NCBI GenBank assembly: GCA_963576735.1
Contig: OY755179.1
Coordinates: forward strand, 3,162,001 to 3,226,000
Origin: Bedellia somnulentella
Taxonomy: Eukaryota; Arthropoda; Insecta; Lepidoptera; Bedelliidae
DNA: 64,000 bases
Direction: 5' to 3'
This document shows positions 54,534-64,000 of the stretch, piece after piece. Below the pieces are notes generated by a model. It worked only from the letters and a program-made list of their open reading frames with translations, searched no databases and was not told the origin of the DNA. The translations under genes and the position numbers were made by a program. Within the stretch, counting starts at the first letter, position 1; every line of letters begins with the position of its first letter.

Positions 54534-54984
54534 TTTTTCTTTCCTTTATTTATTCTTTATACAGCGTGTTAGTTTGACGGCGATTGTTACTTCAATATTA
54601 ATTCGTATATTAAAGTTTAATGCTTAATATCCACCATATGAAATAAACAAAAAGATTAAAACCGCTTTAGCAGAAAAACCTACTTTCTCCATCAGATGGA
54701 AAACTGTGGTTATCTACACTAGCCTAGCGCACACACTCCTAGTTCCTACCCGTATAATGTCTCACCCACACACAGAGAACAGCGGGCGCGTCATGTGATC
54801 ATCTAGTCTTGCGCACACTTGCTCGTGACCGTATAAACCGCACTATGACAGCAATGCAAAAATTTTTTGAATTTCGCGGCTATGTTTGATTTTTCTTTGA
54901 ACTTATCGCCGCGCCTGGTGAGGCTGTGGTCTTAGTCGCCTCGTATTTCAATCCAGTATTAAATATGGGGTAGTGTAATTCAAA

Positions 54985-55115
54985 CATTTTCAAGTAAAAA
55001 GATTGATGGATGTAAACAAAGCTAGAGAGGTTTGCCAGGATCGTACGAAGTGGCGATCGATAGTCTCTGCCTACCCCAATGGGAACTAATGGCGTGAGAA
55101 TATGTATGTAAAAAA
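54985..55115 (+). pseudogene. RTE-like LINE 3' fragment
   Basis: Codes RLMDVNKAREVCQDRTKWRS then IVSAYPNGN-stop, and ends ggcgtgagaatatgtatgta. Only ~130 bp. It lies inside the candidate TIR element at 54560-56217. Confidence 0.7.
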
Positions 55116-55199
55116 TCTATCTCTATTAATTAACACCGACGATTATAACAAAACTGTCGTCCTAAATAATCAGCTACCGCTATTTTTGTTTTACTTTAC

Positions 55200-55245
55200 A
55201 TCTCTGCCTCCCCAATGGGAAGTAACGGCGTGAGTATGTATGTAA
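55200..55245 (+). pseudogene. RTE-like LINE tail fragment
   Basis: tctgcctccccaatgggaag then taacggcgtgagtatgtatg: the final tail only, 90 bp after the copy at 54985. Confidence 0.5.
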
Positions 55246-55424
55246 TGTATGTACTTCATGAGCGTAAGATAATAAAGTTAAAAACAAATAGAGACCCTCG
55301 AAACGATGCATTTACTTGGCATAAAATAAAGTGCGCAAGAGATACCTATTCATTCATTAACCGACATCGAAATTGGAGGAGTTCTTGGTGTTTACTAAAC
55401 TCTCTCGGGGCTAAAGGGCTCTAA
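55246..55424 (+). pseudogene. Possible LINE ORF2 linker fragment
   Basis: Open frame coding KLKTNRDPRNDAFTWHKIKC and RNWRSSWCLLNSLGAKG. Its basic, spacer-like character resembles the EN-RT linker of LINE proteins, but there is no diagnostic motif. Could equally be chance. Confidence 0.25.
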
Positions 55425-55482
55425 ACGGGTGTATCTGTACTTTATCACAGTTAACTAAAGAATACGAATAAAAATAACTCAC

Positions 55483-55603
55483 CCCGTTTTGATTGGCAGT
55501 GGCAGATCCGGGCTATCACCTTTATTTGCGCAAAACGCAGAACATTTTGAGAATTAATATTATAAAACACCAACACTGAACTTTGCTGGTTCGTGTACGC
55601 CAT
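55483..55603 (-). CDS. Candidate first coding exon, unknown
   Basis: Minus-strand ATG at 55603 opens 40 codons (MAYTNQQSSVLVFYNINSQN then VLRFAQIKVIARICHCQSKR) plus 1 nt, ending at a strong donor, G|GTGAGT. I do not recognise the protein. Location inside the candidate TIR element suggests a transposon-encoded exon, if real. No acceptor partner was found. Confidence 0.25.
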
Positions 55604-56219
55604 ATTTACTCAACACAATCACAACACAAGATACTAAAACTGAACTCACACTCCGAAAATTATTGCGAAAAATCAAAGTGACATCCAATCATAAGCGACA
55701 CAAACACAATGAGCTACAAACAACTAACTTAGTACTAATACTGTTCCTTTGATGTAATGCCGACAAGCCCGCCCGACTTGTTGATACATGCAGATTTTGA
55801 ATTTCGCGGCGATCGATGTTTACGAATTATGAATTTTTCTCTGAACATACTGCCGCATTCCAACGCAGTATTAACTATGGGGTAGTGTTATTCAAATTTA
55901 TCATGTCAAATAATAACATGTAAAAAATAAGAAGATATTAGAAGCTAAGTTCGATTGATTACTTTACTGGCCTTGATTTGATTTGGCCGCCGGTTAAGGG
56001 TCACGGCGGGTCGCAGCTGTCAGCTGAGTTGCCCGCCTTGTCATCGCGTTTCACGCATACATTGAGCGTGTTGGTGTCAATAGTACTACTTTCTTAGTGC
56101 AAATTTTAACAAAATTTGAAAAAAAATAAGTGTGTTTTTTTTCAACGAATTCTGCCTCTATACGTGATAATTAATCATACTTTTCAAGGAAAACAGTCAT
56201 TACAATTACACCCTGTATA

Positions 56220-57010
56220 ATAAGCGTTTTTACGAGAAATAGTAGTCGATTAACTATATTCTACTCAATAAATAAAAATATTCAGTCCAATAATTATTAT
56301 ACTATTTATGTACTAGCACTGAGCCGCGGCTTCGCTCACGTTATTTAGCAAATCAATACAGGCAATAACAGATCTATAGACGTGTATTGGTACTAATCCA
56401 GTACACGTCACTAGATGGCGCTGGCTGTATTTTAAATCCCGGTAGCGTATTGATTTCAAATTGATTTACACATTTATAAGTTTTTTTCGTGTATTTTAAA
56501 GATTTGAGAAGTCGTGGAGTTTATTTTTATTTGATTTCACAAGATAATATAATAAAAAGAAGTCGCGTAAAATTAACTATAATAATAAATAGCAGTAAGT
56601 AACCTAAGACTTGGTTCCACTTATTTTAGAGTTTTCATTACTTTTTAGAGATAAACAAGCAGCTCTATCGAGGCTTAGCTAGTTTTTTACAGAATGTTTT
56701 TGGTGGGATTAGGTTAACACCGTCAGCTACTAAACCATTACAAGTATGTAGCACTATACTAAAAATATTTTTGAATAGAATGACGGCTTTCTTGAGCTAA
56801 ATAGAAGGCAAGGGAAACTAGATTCAGCACAAATAAATTGTATTATTTCAGTTTAAAAATCAAAAATGGTCGCAGAAAATGGGATTCACGATTCATGAAA
56901 AAGTGTTATTTAGAAACTAACTGAATCATTATGAAAACAAATAAGGGATCGGAAACTAACTGAATCATTATGAAAACAAATAAGGGATCGGTAGAGGTAC
57001 TATTGAGATA
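56220..57010. other. Mostly unassigned
   Basis: 56318-56345 (gagccgcggcttcgctcacg) is a phrase common at the ends of lepidopteran repeats. The 39 bp tandem lies at 56913-56990. Confidence 0.4.
56913..56990 (+). repeat. Tandem duplication of 39 bp
   Basis: Two exact-looking units starting gaaactaactgaatcattat and ending agggatcg. Confidence 0.9.
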
Positions 57011-57177
57011 AATGTGTAATGTCGTTTTAGAATATCACCAGTTCAATTTCCGTCCTAATAATTTGGGGTCTTTTAAATCTTGCTGTTCTGGTGGCCGATA
57101 TTGCTGATATCTATTCCTCAATCAACTTCCAAAGGTGGCAATAAAATTTAAAATTACATACCTCAGACCAGCCCTTT
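57011..57177 (+). repeat. Old Rep-A copy, 5' part (continues 57401-57436)
   Basis: Strongly diverged (tgtgtaatgtcgttttagaa ... caatcaacttccaaaggtgg). Its 3' end resumes after the younger insert: ccctttctgagatttatagc. Confidence 0.6.
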
Positions 57178-57400
57178 GCCGTGTAGTGCTGGCTTAGAAT
57201 GTCGCTACCTCTTTCTACCCACGGGTGTCGTAAGAGGCGGCTAAGGGTATTGGGGCTTTTTATTGGATTTTCGGGCGATGCGGTTGGAGATCCATCACCA
57301 AAAACTCAACTTCCAAAAGTGGCTGAGGACTTTATAATTCCTTACCTCTGTCTACCCCTTCTAGGGAATTATAGCCGTAAGTATATGTATGTATGTATGT
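57178..57400 (+). repeat. Rep-A copy, beta type, nested in an older Rep-A
   Basis: Flanked by ACCAGCCCTTT (57167-57177) and ACCACCCCTTT (57401-57411), an 11 bp duplication with one mismatch. Internally lacks ~25 bp around tttattttaccatc. Confidence 0.85.
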
Positions 57401-57439
57401 ACCACCCCTTTCTGAGATTTATAGCTGTGGATATATGTT

Positions 57440-58070
57440 TTGTACCGTAAAGACAATTTTGAAATATAACTTATGCCTGCAAACTTTGAACATGAAGTTA
57501 TAGTATTACATAACATACAAGGTAACTTATAATCCTGTCTAGTTCCCTGCGCTTTTTTTCTCATATATTAGTCTAACGTTTCGCTGAACACATTTTAGTA
57601 GAATAAAGAGAAGTGCTCTGGGTACAATATGTTGTCGGTTAGAGCTGACATTTTCCCCTTTTTGTCAGCAGTTTACGTAATAAGTGGCGATTTATTGCTG
57701 CCATAAATAGTGTTGTTTCGCTTCTCTGTTTAACGTTCCATTTCTTACCGTCTAAAGACGGGAACCTCGTTGTAAGCCTAATAATGAGACCGATGTTTCC
57801 TGAAATACTGAATGGAACACAATCGTTGGTATTTTGATTGGAAAAGTCTTTTTACTACAAGAATAAATCATTTTGAAATTGTAGCTTCCAAATTACAGTT
57901 TGTTTTGATATCAATGACTTTTGAGTCTAATAAAATTTAGGATGAGAACTTTTCAATATTTTTGCTCGAACAAAGGAAAATGCCAACACAAATTTGGTTG
58001 AAATAAATCGGTACTTTGTTTGTAACATACGTAACATATCATAAGTTGATATGTAGCAACCTGCGCCTCA
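57440..58070. other. No recognisable feature
   Basis: No family recognised. Confidence 0.45.
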
Positions 58071-58074
58071 CACC

Positions 58075-58112
58075 ATTATTTTTCATTGGAGTAGGCAGAC
58101 ACTTTTGATCTT
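58075..58112 (-). pseudogene. RTE-like LINE tail fragment
   Basis: accattatttttcattggag then taggcagacacttttgatc: the reverse complement of the terminal coding tail. Confidence 0.4.
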
Positions 58113-58196
58113 TAGATTTACCAATTTTACAATAGGTGGATTTTTTAAATAAGTATTTTTAATAAAAAAACTTGAACTTTCAGAGGCTTGTTTTGC

Positions 58197-58427
58197 TCAA
58201 GGCCATAAATCTCGAAAGGGGATAGCCAGAGCTTTAGAGTTAGAAACCCCTCAGCAATATTTAGAAGTTAATAAAGGGCAAGATGGTAAAAATAAAGAGT
58301 CGTTTGTGATGGGTCTCTAACCGCATCGCCTAAAAACCACTTGAAAATCTCCCTACCCTTACCCTGCCTATTACGAAACCCGTGGCTAGAAAGGGGTAAT
58401 GAAATTCTAAGCCGGGACTACATGGCT
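58197..58427 (-). repeat. Rep-A copy, beta type
   Basis: aaggccataaatctcgaaag ... tgatgggtctctaaccgcat ... agccgggactacatggc. The TATG tail has been lost. Confidence 0.78.
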
Positions 58428-58464
58428 TGCTACTTGTTTATAGTTTTAATTTAAGTTTAAGTTA

Positions 58465-58940
58465 TATCTGTGAAAGATGATGTAGTTTGCAAGATAAAAA
58501 GGGAATGTTTTGTAATGGCACTTAGACCGAATGGGTGAAAGCAAAATGGTAAAAGAGGTACATAGTTTAAATCTTTTTGTTCATGAAAACCTCATGTGGG
58601 GATAATTACTAATAAATAAAGAATAAATAAAGGAAAGAAAAATTTCGACACAGGCGGCACAGACATTTTTTTTTTCTTTCCTTTATTTATTCTTTATTTA
58701 TTAGAGGTACATAGTGCCAATGTAGCAGAGTTGTTGGTAGAGGATGGCCACTCAAAACGTTTAAGATTAGATTTCAAATATTCTTATAAGGGCGGGAGCA
58801 AAAAGTAAGAAGATAAAAAAGCATGTAAGGAAAATAAATGTGATCAAATGTACAGACATTTTGTCAGGATAGTGCAAAGTAGATCGATAGTCTCTGCCAA
58901 ACCTAGATGAAAAAAATGGGCGTGGGTATAAGTAAGTAAA
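58465..58940 (+). pseudogene. RTE-like LINE 3' end split by a palindromic Rep-C copy
   Basis: 58465-58565 codes VKDDVVCKIKREC-type residues and the W-H-L-D-R-M region. 58715-58940 resumes with SANVAELLVEDGHSKRLR and runs to the tail. The insert (58566-58702) is flanked by the 12 bp duplication AGAGGTACATAG at 58554-58565 and 58703-58714. Confidence 0.75.
58566..58702 (-). repeat. Rep-C palindromic copy with 12 bp TSD
   Basis: Tail (gttcatgaaaacctcatgtg), then aaataaaggaaagaaaaatt and its inverse around gacacaggcggcacagac. The tRNA-like core is lost. TSD AGAGGTACATAG on both sides. Confidence 0.85.
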
Positions 58941-59091
58941 CACGTTAAACACGATGAAGTTTCGAAGCTCATTTTATTAGAAGAGGGCCCGGCCCAGAAG
59001 GGGATTATGGGATGTATGGGATTTTCTTGCACGTGTCAGATTAACGTATGGGAGAAACCTTATATCCCGCTGCGAATTTACTATAAATATT

Positions 59092-59332
59092 ACATACATA
59101 TACTCACGGCTATAGATCCCTAGAAGGGGTAGCCAGAGCTGAGGAATAAAAGATTCCTCAGCTACTTTTGGAAATTTTAGTGGGGAAAGATGGTAATATA
59201 AAGGTTGTTGGTGATGGGTCTCCAACCGCATCGCCCAAAAATCCCTTAAAAGTCCCAATACCGTTAGTCGCCTCTTACGTACGCCCACCGGAAGAAATGG
59301 GGTAGTGCTATTCTAAGCCGACACTACACGGC
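59092..59332 (-). repeat. Rep-A copy with 9 bp TSD
   Basis: ATAAATATT at 59083-59091 and 59333-59341. Close to the alpha consensus. Confidence 0.92.
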
Positions 59333-59547
59333 ATAAATATTCCGTCTGTATAACTCGTATGACTAATTCAGCTGAGCCAAATAGCAAAACAAAATGTATC
59401 AATAGTCATTTATGTACTTGTTGATACACGGAATCGTGGGATCGTTACTCATTACAATAATTTGTTCACTAGGTATTGATAAAGGGGCGTAAGAGTGACT
59501 TAACAAAACACATTGTGTATAATATGCATATATCAATTGGAAAATCG

Positions 59548-59764
59548 TTAAACTGTGTAGTTAACTTGGAATAGCATAGGTGTTGAGGGCTTTTATGGCA
59601 AAGGGGCGTGATTTTTGGGCGATGCGATTGGAGACCCATCACCAAAAACATTTACTTTACAATCTTTACCCCACTTAACTTCCAAAAGTGGCTGGGGATG
59701 TTTTTATTCCAAATCTGTGGCTACCCCTTCCAGGGATTTAAAGCCGTGAGTATATGTATGTAAG
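59548..59764 (+). repeat. Rep-A copy, degraded head
   Basis: ctgtgtagttaacttggaat ... gcgattggagacccatcacc ... aagccgtgagtatatg. Confidence 0.75.
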
Positions 59765-59808
59765 TAAGTAAATCACAGAAATAGTTGTCTTGTGAACCTC
59801 TTTTTTTT

Positions 59809-60068
59809 ACATACATATACATACATACATATGTACTCACGGCTATAAATCCCTAGAAGGGGTAGCCAGAGCTAAGGAATTAGATATTCCTCAGCCACTT
59901 TTGGAAATGTGAGTGGAGAAAAGATGGTAAAAGTAAAGGTTGTTGGTGATGGGTGTCCAACCGCATCGCCCAAAAATCCCTTAAAAGCCCCAATACCGTT
60001 AGTCGCCTTTTACGTACACCCACCGGAAGAAATGGGATAGTGCTATTCTAAGCCGACACTACACAGCA
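59809..60068 (-). repeat. Rep-A copy, alpha type
   Basis: Long (CATA)n tail, catgtactcacggctataaa ... ctaagccgacactacacagc. Full length. Confidence 0.9.
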
Positions 60069-60242
60069 CTCTCACACTCTTCTTTTTAGTTTTTAAATAT
60101 TCAGACTCATGTTATTAATCTATATTAGCAAGCTTCTTTTTTCTTAGGTCTCGGTTTTTTATAACTTCAAACATGCACACCTTATATCACCGAAGAGGTT
60201 GGCTTTCTTCTGAACATCACAGGACAATTTCTTCTAATTTTC

Positions 60243-60495
60243 AGAGGCTAGTACTCGCGTGATAGGGGGCAGGGCTATCGCCGTTTTTGTACAAATACAC
60301 AGTCACATGACTAAGTTCAACTAAGCCATGTGGGTTTCCTTACGATGTTTTCCCCCACCGTTAACAGCCTAGATTAATTAACCACACATATGACTTTAGA
60401 AAATACAAATTGGTTTAGGCCCAACCCGGTATTTGAACCCTCATTGACTGCACGATAAGCGGTGTTCTACCTTATTAGCTTATTGCACGGTTTTT
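60243..60495 (-). repeat. Rep-B SINE, head and body
   Basis: tcgcgtgatagggggcaggg ... catgtgggtttccttacgat ... cacgataagcggtgttctac. The 3' quarter is missing. Confidence 0.8.
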
Positions 60496-60519
60496 TATTC
60501 TATAACAATGAATAATTGA

Positions 60520-60619
60520 ATTTACTCTCAATTTCCAAAAGTGGCTGAGGCCTTTTCAATTCTTCAGCTCTGGGTACCCCTTTTAGGGATTTATAGCCGT
60601 GAGTATATGTTTGTATGTA
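60520..60619 (+). repeat. Rep-A copy, 5'-truncated
   Basis: Last ~100 bp only: atttccaaaagtggctgagg to gtgagtatatg. Confidence 0.75.
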
Positions 60620-61132
60620 ATGCAATATTGTGTGAAGCTTTTTTACGAAAACCTTATTGGATAAGTAGAGAAATAATTTCAGTAAGGTTGTTTAACAATG
60701 AAAATAAACTTTATTATTCTGATTGGATAACTATGAAGTTAATAACTATTTCTTTGAAGTTTACAGACTTACATTTAATAAAATGATAGTTAATTAGATA
60801 CACTGGCTAGTTGTAATAAAGTATTTGCTATTGTTATAGTCACAAAATATCATTTGTTTCGGTGCATTTTTCTTGCTGTTGTTTTAATAATTAGTTAAAT
60901 TCCTTTTTTAGTTAAGCTGTTTCTCTGTCGTTTTCGATGTTCTTTAGTTTTATGCACATGTGAGAGCTAGGTATTGGCCTATTTCTGCCTTTGTTATTAT
61001 TTTATATTGTAAATTTAGCTGTAAGCCCCCCAAAGATAATAAAATAAAATAAGTTTTTTTTGTATTTTCAACTAAACAAAGGATTTAAAGTGACAAACAA
61101 ATGACATCATATGTTATACTCAACTCAAATGA

Positions 61133-61252
61133 AACGTTCACGCCGTATATTCCGGAAGAGGATGGCAGAGGTACTAATACTTCTGAACATCACTTGACAT
61201 TGGCACCTGGGTTAAGAGTCCCACGTTATGCTTGGACGGTATAGTCACGTTT
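61133..61252 (-). repeat. Rep-B SINE 3' fragment
   Basis: aacgttcacgccgtatattc ... tacttctgaacatcacttga ... cacgttatgcttggac. Confidence 0.7.
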
Positions 61253-61289
61253 AAAATACTGAAAATATGTTGGATGTTTTTATCCTTAG

Positions 61290-61536
61290 CTGTGTAGTGT
61301 CGGCTTAGAATAGCACTACCTAATTTCTTCCTATGGTTGTACCTAAGAGGCGACTAACGGTATTGGGGCTGTTAAGGGATTTTTCTGGCTATGCGGTTGG
61401 AAACCCATCACCAACAACCTTTATTTCCCATCTTTTCCCTACGCAACTTACAAATGTGGCTGAGAAATTTCTAATTCCCTAGCTCTTGCTAACCCTCCAA
61501 GGGATTTATAACCGTGAGTATATGTATTTATGTATG
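61290..61536 (+). repeat. Rep-A copy, alpha type
   Basis: gctgtgtagtgtcggcttag ... cgactaacggtattggggct ... aaccgtgagtatatg. Confidence 0.88.
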
Positions 61537-61616
61537 GTTTAATCCTGAATCGGTTCCCAAATGATTAATATTGTTCTCCTGCGAAGTTCCCGTAACTTGG
61601 TGTGGCGACACATGTG

Positions 61617-61675
61617 GTGGCTCTGGCCACCCCTTCTAGGGATTAAAAGCCAGTGAGTATATGTATGTATGTATG
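61617..61675 (+). repeat. Rep-A tail fragment
   Basis: ctggccaccccttctaggga, agtgagtatatg, (TATG)n. Severe 5' truncation. Confidence 0.7.
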
Positions 61676-61911
61676 GTTCAAAAAGTTGCGTATAGGAGTT
61701 TTCTGCTACCGTATTTAAGTTATTTATTACCGTAAGTATAGGAAGGTTGTAATGGGTAAAAGAATAAGTACTTTTGATCATGTAGTAGGACCCTTGTTTT
61801 GGCTAGACTCTATTCCTACATAGCAATAACCGTTCACAGCTCATATATACAAATATATTTTCACCTTCAGCAGAGCATAATTAGGTTTGTAAGTCATAAA
61901 TCCACTAAGAT

Positions 61912-62165
61912 GCCGTGTAGTGCCGGCAAAGAATGTCGCTACCCCTTTCTATCCACGGGTGTCGTAAGAGGCGACTAAGGGTATTGGGGCTTTTTATTGG
62001 ATTTACGGGCGATGCGGTTGGAGACCCATCACCAAAAACCTTTATTTTTACCATCTTTTCCCCACTCAACTTCCAAAAGTGGCTGAGCAATTTATAATTC
62101 CTTAGCTCTGGCTACCCCTTCTAGGGAATAATAACCGTTAGTATATGTATGTATGTATGTATGTA
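61912..62165 (+). repeat. Rep-A copy, beta type
   Basis: atgccgtgtagtgccggcaa ... ttattggatttacgggcgat ... (TATG)5. Followed at 62168-62260 by what may be the degraded 3' half of an older copy. Confidence 0.88.
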
Positions 62166-62264
62166 CAAACCAATCTTTATTTTACAATCGTTTCTCCAAT
62201 TAACTTGCAATTGGAATGCGGATTTGTATTCTGAAGCTCAAGCTAACTTTTTTTTCAAATTTAA

Positions 62265-63487
62265 CCCTGAGAATATGAATTTATCCATCATAACTGTATT
62301 TATATAATACGCTTGGTTAAATTTAATACCTTTAAAGCTTATTCCAGCTTACAAAATGCGAATATTTTGCTTGTTAAAATACACTATGTTTTCTCTTACA
62401 GTTGAGTAAATTCCAATTAATTTCGATGTAGTACAAAAGCAAAAGTTAAAAGAAATACTAACATTAAGAATAAAGTTATTTGAAACACCCATTGATATCG
62501 TACAATTATACAGATTTTTAATAAGAATAAACTTTCAAAAGTTGCTGAAGAATTTGTAATACTTTGCTTCGAGTTTTGAATATTTGTTGGCATGAGTTAA
62601 ATAGGAAAAAAAACCTTCTAAAACAGTCACAAAAATATTAAATTTAGGACTAGTCACTTACTAATCTATCTCGTTTAAGTAAAACTATTTTTTTTTCTTG
62701 TCTATAAATATGTACATGACATAGGAGAAATAGAAAATTGCATTTAAAAAAAAAAAAAAAAAGAAAAGAAAAGAATGTTTTTATTTAGCACACATATACA
62801 GAATTCATACAATAATTTAAAGAAATGGTTTCGCTAAATTGGGCCCACAATCAGTAATTTCTGATTTGTGTATAAGTATACACAAAATCAGAACTGGTTT
62901 TCATTATGAGCCCTACATGGTGAATACATGAAATACATTTAAATAGTATTTTTTGTTTACCATCGATTTATTTACTTTGACGTTAAGTCAGCTTTATGAA
63001 TTATGACACAATAAATTTTGTTCAATAAATAAGTAAATGCAAAACAATAATTATCCTTTCAATCAATGTATTCCTTCAATTGTATAACTGTTATCTGAAT
63101 TTCAAATGTTTCATTGAACTGTTTATGGTGATAATACTTCAAATTCGAATAAATGTCCCACAAAACTTTCAAAACCTACTTATAGTCTATAAACCCGAAG
63201 TATTAACCGAACTGTGGTCTTTTCAATTATTCATTAAATAGCCGTATAATATTCCGATAGCAATCCAGCCCACTGTAACTAAACATCCTACTGTGACATT
63301 TTCATGCAAATTCAGGCCACTAGTGCAAACAAAAGCTCGGTTCCGGATTAGATTTCAATTGGCGAGGGCTTTCTATAAACACATTAAAAGTCAGGTCAGG
63401 CTCGTGTGATTATTCTGGCGCGATTTGGTGAATGTGTAGAAGTAAACTATTGCAAATAATAGTTTAGCAGATTACGACGATATTATG
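62265..63487. other. AT-rich, apart from the LINE tail at 62755-62900
   Basis: No coding frame or other repeat recognised. Confidence 0.45.
62755..62900 (-). mobile_element. LINE 3' end, minus strand
   Basis: The reverse complement ends aataaaaacattc followed by TTTTC units and poly-T. Its UTR carries a short hairpin (CAGTAATTTCTGATT region) where the family has its stem-loop. Truncated upstream. Confidence 0.45.
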
Positions 63488-63700
63488 CCGTGGTCTGCCA
63501 CTTAGAGCGTTTGAATCACGATTTGAAAGTCTTTTGTTCGATTCCCGGGGGATAAACTAGCAAATTCAATTTATGCGATTTAACTTAGTTTAGTAAGATA
63601 TTGCGGAGTTTCAGTATTTTCGTCATCGATGGTTCCCACCTCGTTTAGATTACTAACTATACACAAGTATGAGCCTTCCGGTGGACGTACATACAAACTG
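63488..63700 (+). repeat. Rep-D copy, old
   Basis: gccgtggtctgccacttaga, ttgttcgattcccgggggat, gatttaacttagtttagtaa, gagccttccggtggacgtac. Confidence 0.6.
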
Positions 63701-63917
63701 TAGTAAGTCTTAGAAAATAACATACATATATGATATAAAACATATTAAAACACTCGATACATCCACTTTCAATACCATACTAAAGTCTATTTTGTGATGT
63801 ATTTAAAGTCCACGACACTAGCGCTTATTGACTACCATCATAGTAGCTGAGACCAATGGCTTTACATCTTACTTTCCTGGTGAATAAGTGATCCAGGCTT
63901 CTTTATAACTATTCTAT

Positions 63918-64000
63918 TTTTTTATCAAACTGGGTTAAATCTCACAAGTTTAATTCATAATTTTACCCAGGAATCAAATACCGATATCTTGGAATCGTGA
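63918..64000 (-). repeat. Rep-D copy, cut by window edge
   Basis: The reverse complement reads ttcctgggtaaaattatgaa ... gagatttaacccagtttg. The head continues beyond the window. Confidence 0.5.

Larger units (their letters stand above)
54560..56217. mobile_element. Candidate 1.66 kb TIR element
   Basis: Left tip TACAGCGTGTTAGT, right tip reverse complement TACAGGGTGTAATTG, TA on both sides. Inside are two direct, diverged copies of a ~120 bp block (54867-54993 and 55795-55908: gaatttcgcggc ... atggggtagtgt-attcaaa), RTE-like tails and a possible exon. The tips match only partly, so the outer limits are tentative. Confidence 0.4.

Noticed and set aside
58977..59288. A 103-codon protein (minus strand)
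   Set aside because: It is an accidental open frame across a Rep-A copy. Many copies give similar short frames in the same relative place, with no selection for openness.
1667..62165. CRISPR array or phage-like spaced repeats
   Set aside because: The repeats are ~250 bp, on both strands, irregularly spaced and flanked by TSDs. This is an animal genome pattern.

Overview
The window is AT-rich eukaryotic intergenic or intronic DNA packed with retroposons and inverted repeats. An insect, probably a moth or butterfly, is the best guess. The reasons are the families present: a LINE whose ORF1 carries the coiled-coil plus FP25K-like architecture common in Lepidoptera, tRNA-headed SINEs, and RTE-like LINE tails ending in TATG repeats. 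This is inference from family resemblance, not proof. No bacterial operon, CRISPR array or rRNA gene is present, and no convincing complete host gene was found. Two open stretches ending at splice-donor-like sites (15351-15671 and 55483-55603, both minus strand) are the only candidate cellular exons. Layout: six repeat families account for most of the recognisable sequence. Rep-A is a ~250 bp SINE-like element ending in (TATG)n, with about 50 full or partial copies on both strands; fourteen have target-site duplications (TSDs) of 8-19 bp and several are nested. The RTE-like LINE is seen only as 3' ends coding the C-terminal W-F-G-H-x-E-R-M-D domain, and its 3' tail resembles that of Rep-A. Rep-B is a ~365 bp tRNA-headed SINE ending in (TTATG)n. 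Rep-C is a tRNA-like core lying between inverted copies of the same tail. Rep-D is a second tRNA-headed SINE. The sixth family is a group of CR1/Daphne-like LINEs present as 3' ends, plus one apparently intact element at about 31130-36490. The intact LINE is the main coding feature. ORF1 (31411-32346) is a coiled-coil nucleic-acid-binding protein; ORF2 (32897-35881) has an apurinic-type endonuclease and a reverse transcriptase with all key motifs. Between them the ORF1 frame is open for another 185 codons after a single UGA. That stop lies in the leaky UGA-CUA context, and the extension ends at a UAA that sits 2 nt after the ORF2 AUG (ATGGATAA). This suggests stop-codon readthrough followed by termination-reinitiation, and is the most interesting signal here. 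The window also has an unusual number of large inverted duplications (2764-3015, 5954-6081, 22037-25239, 41058-42163, 47025-47790, 53384-53645), most of them made from SINE/LINE copies. Any that are transcribed through could give long hairpin RNAs.
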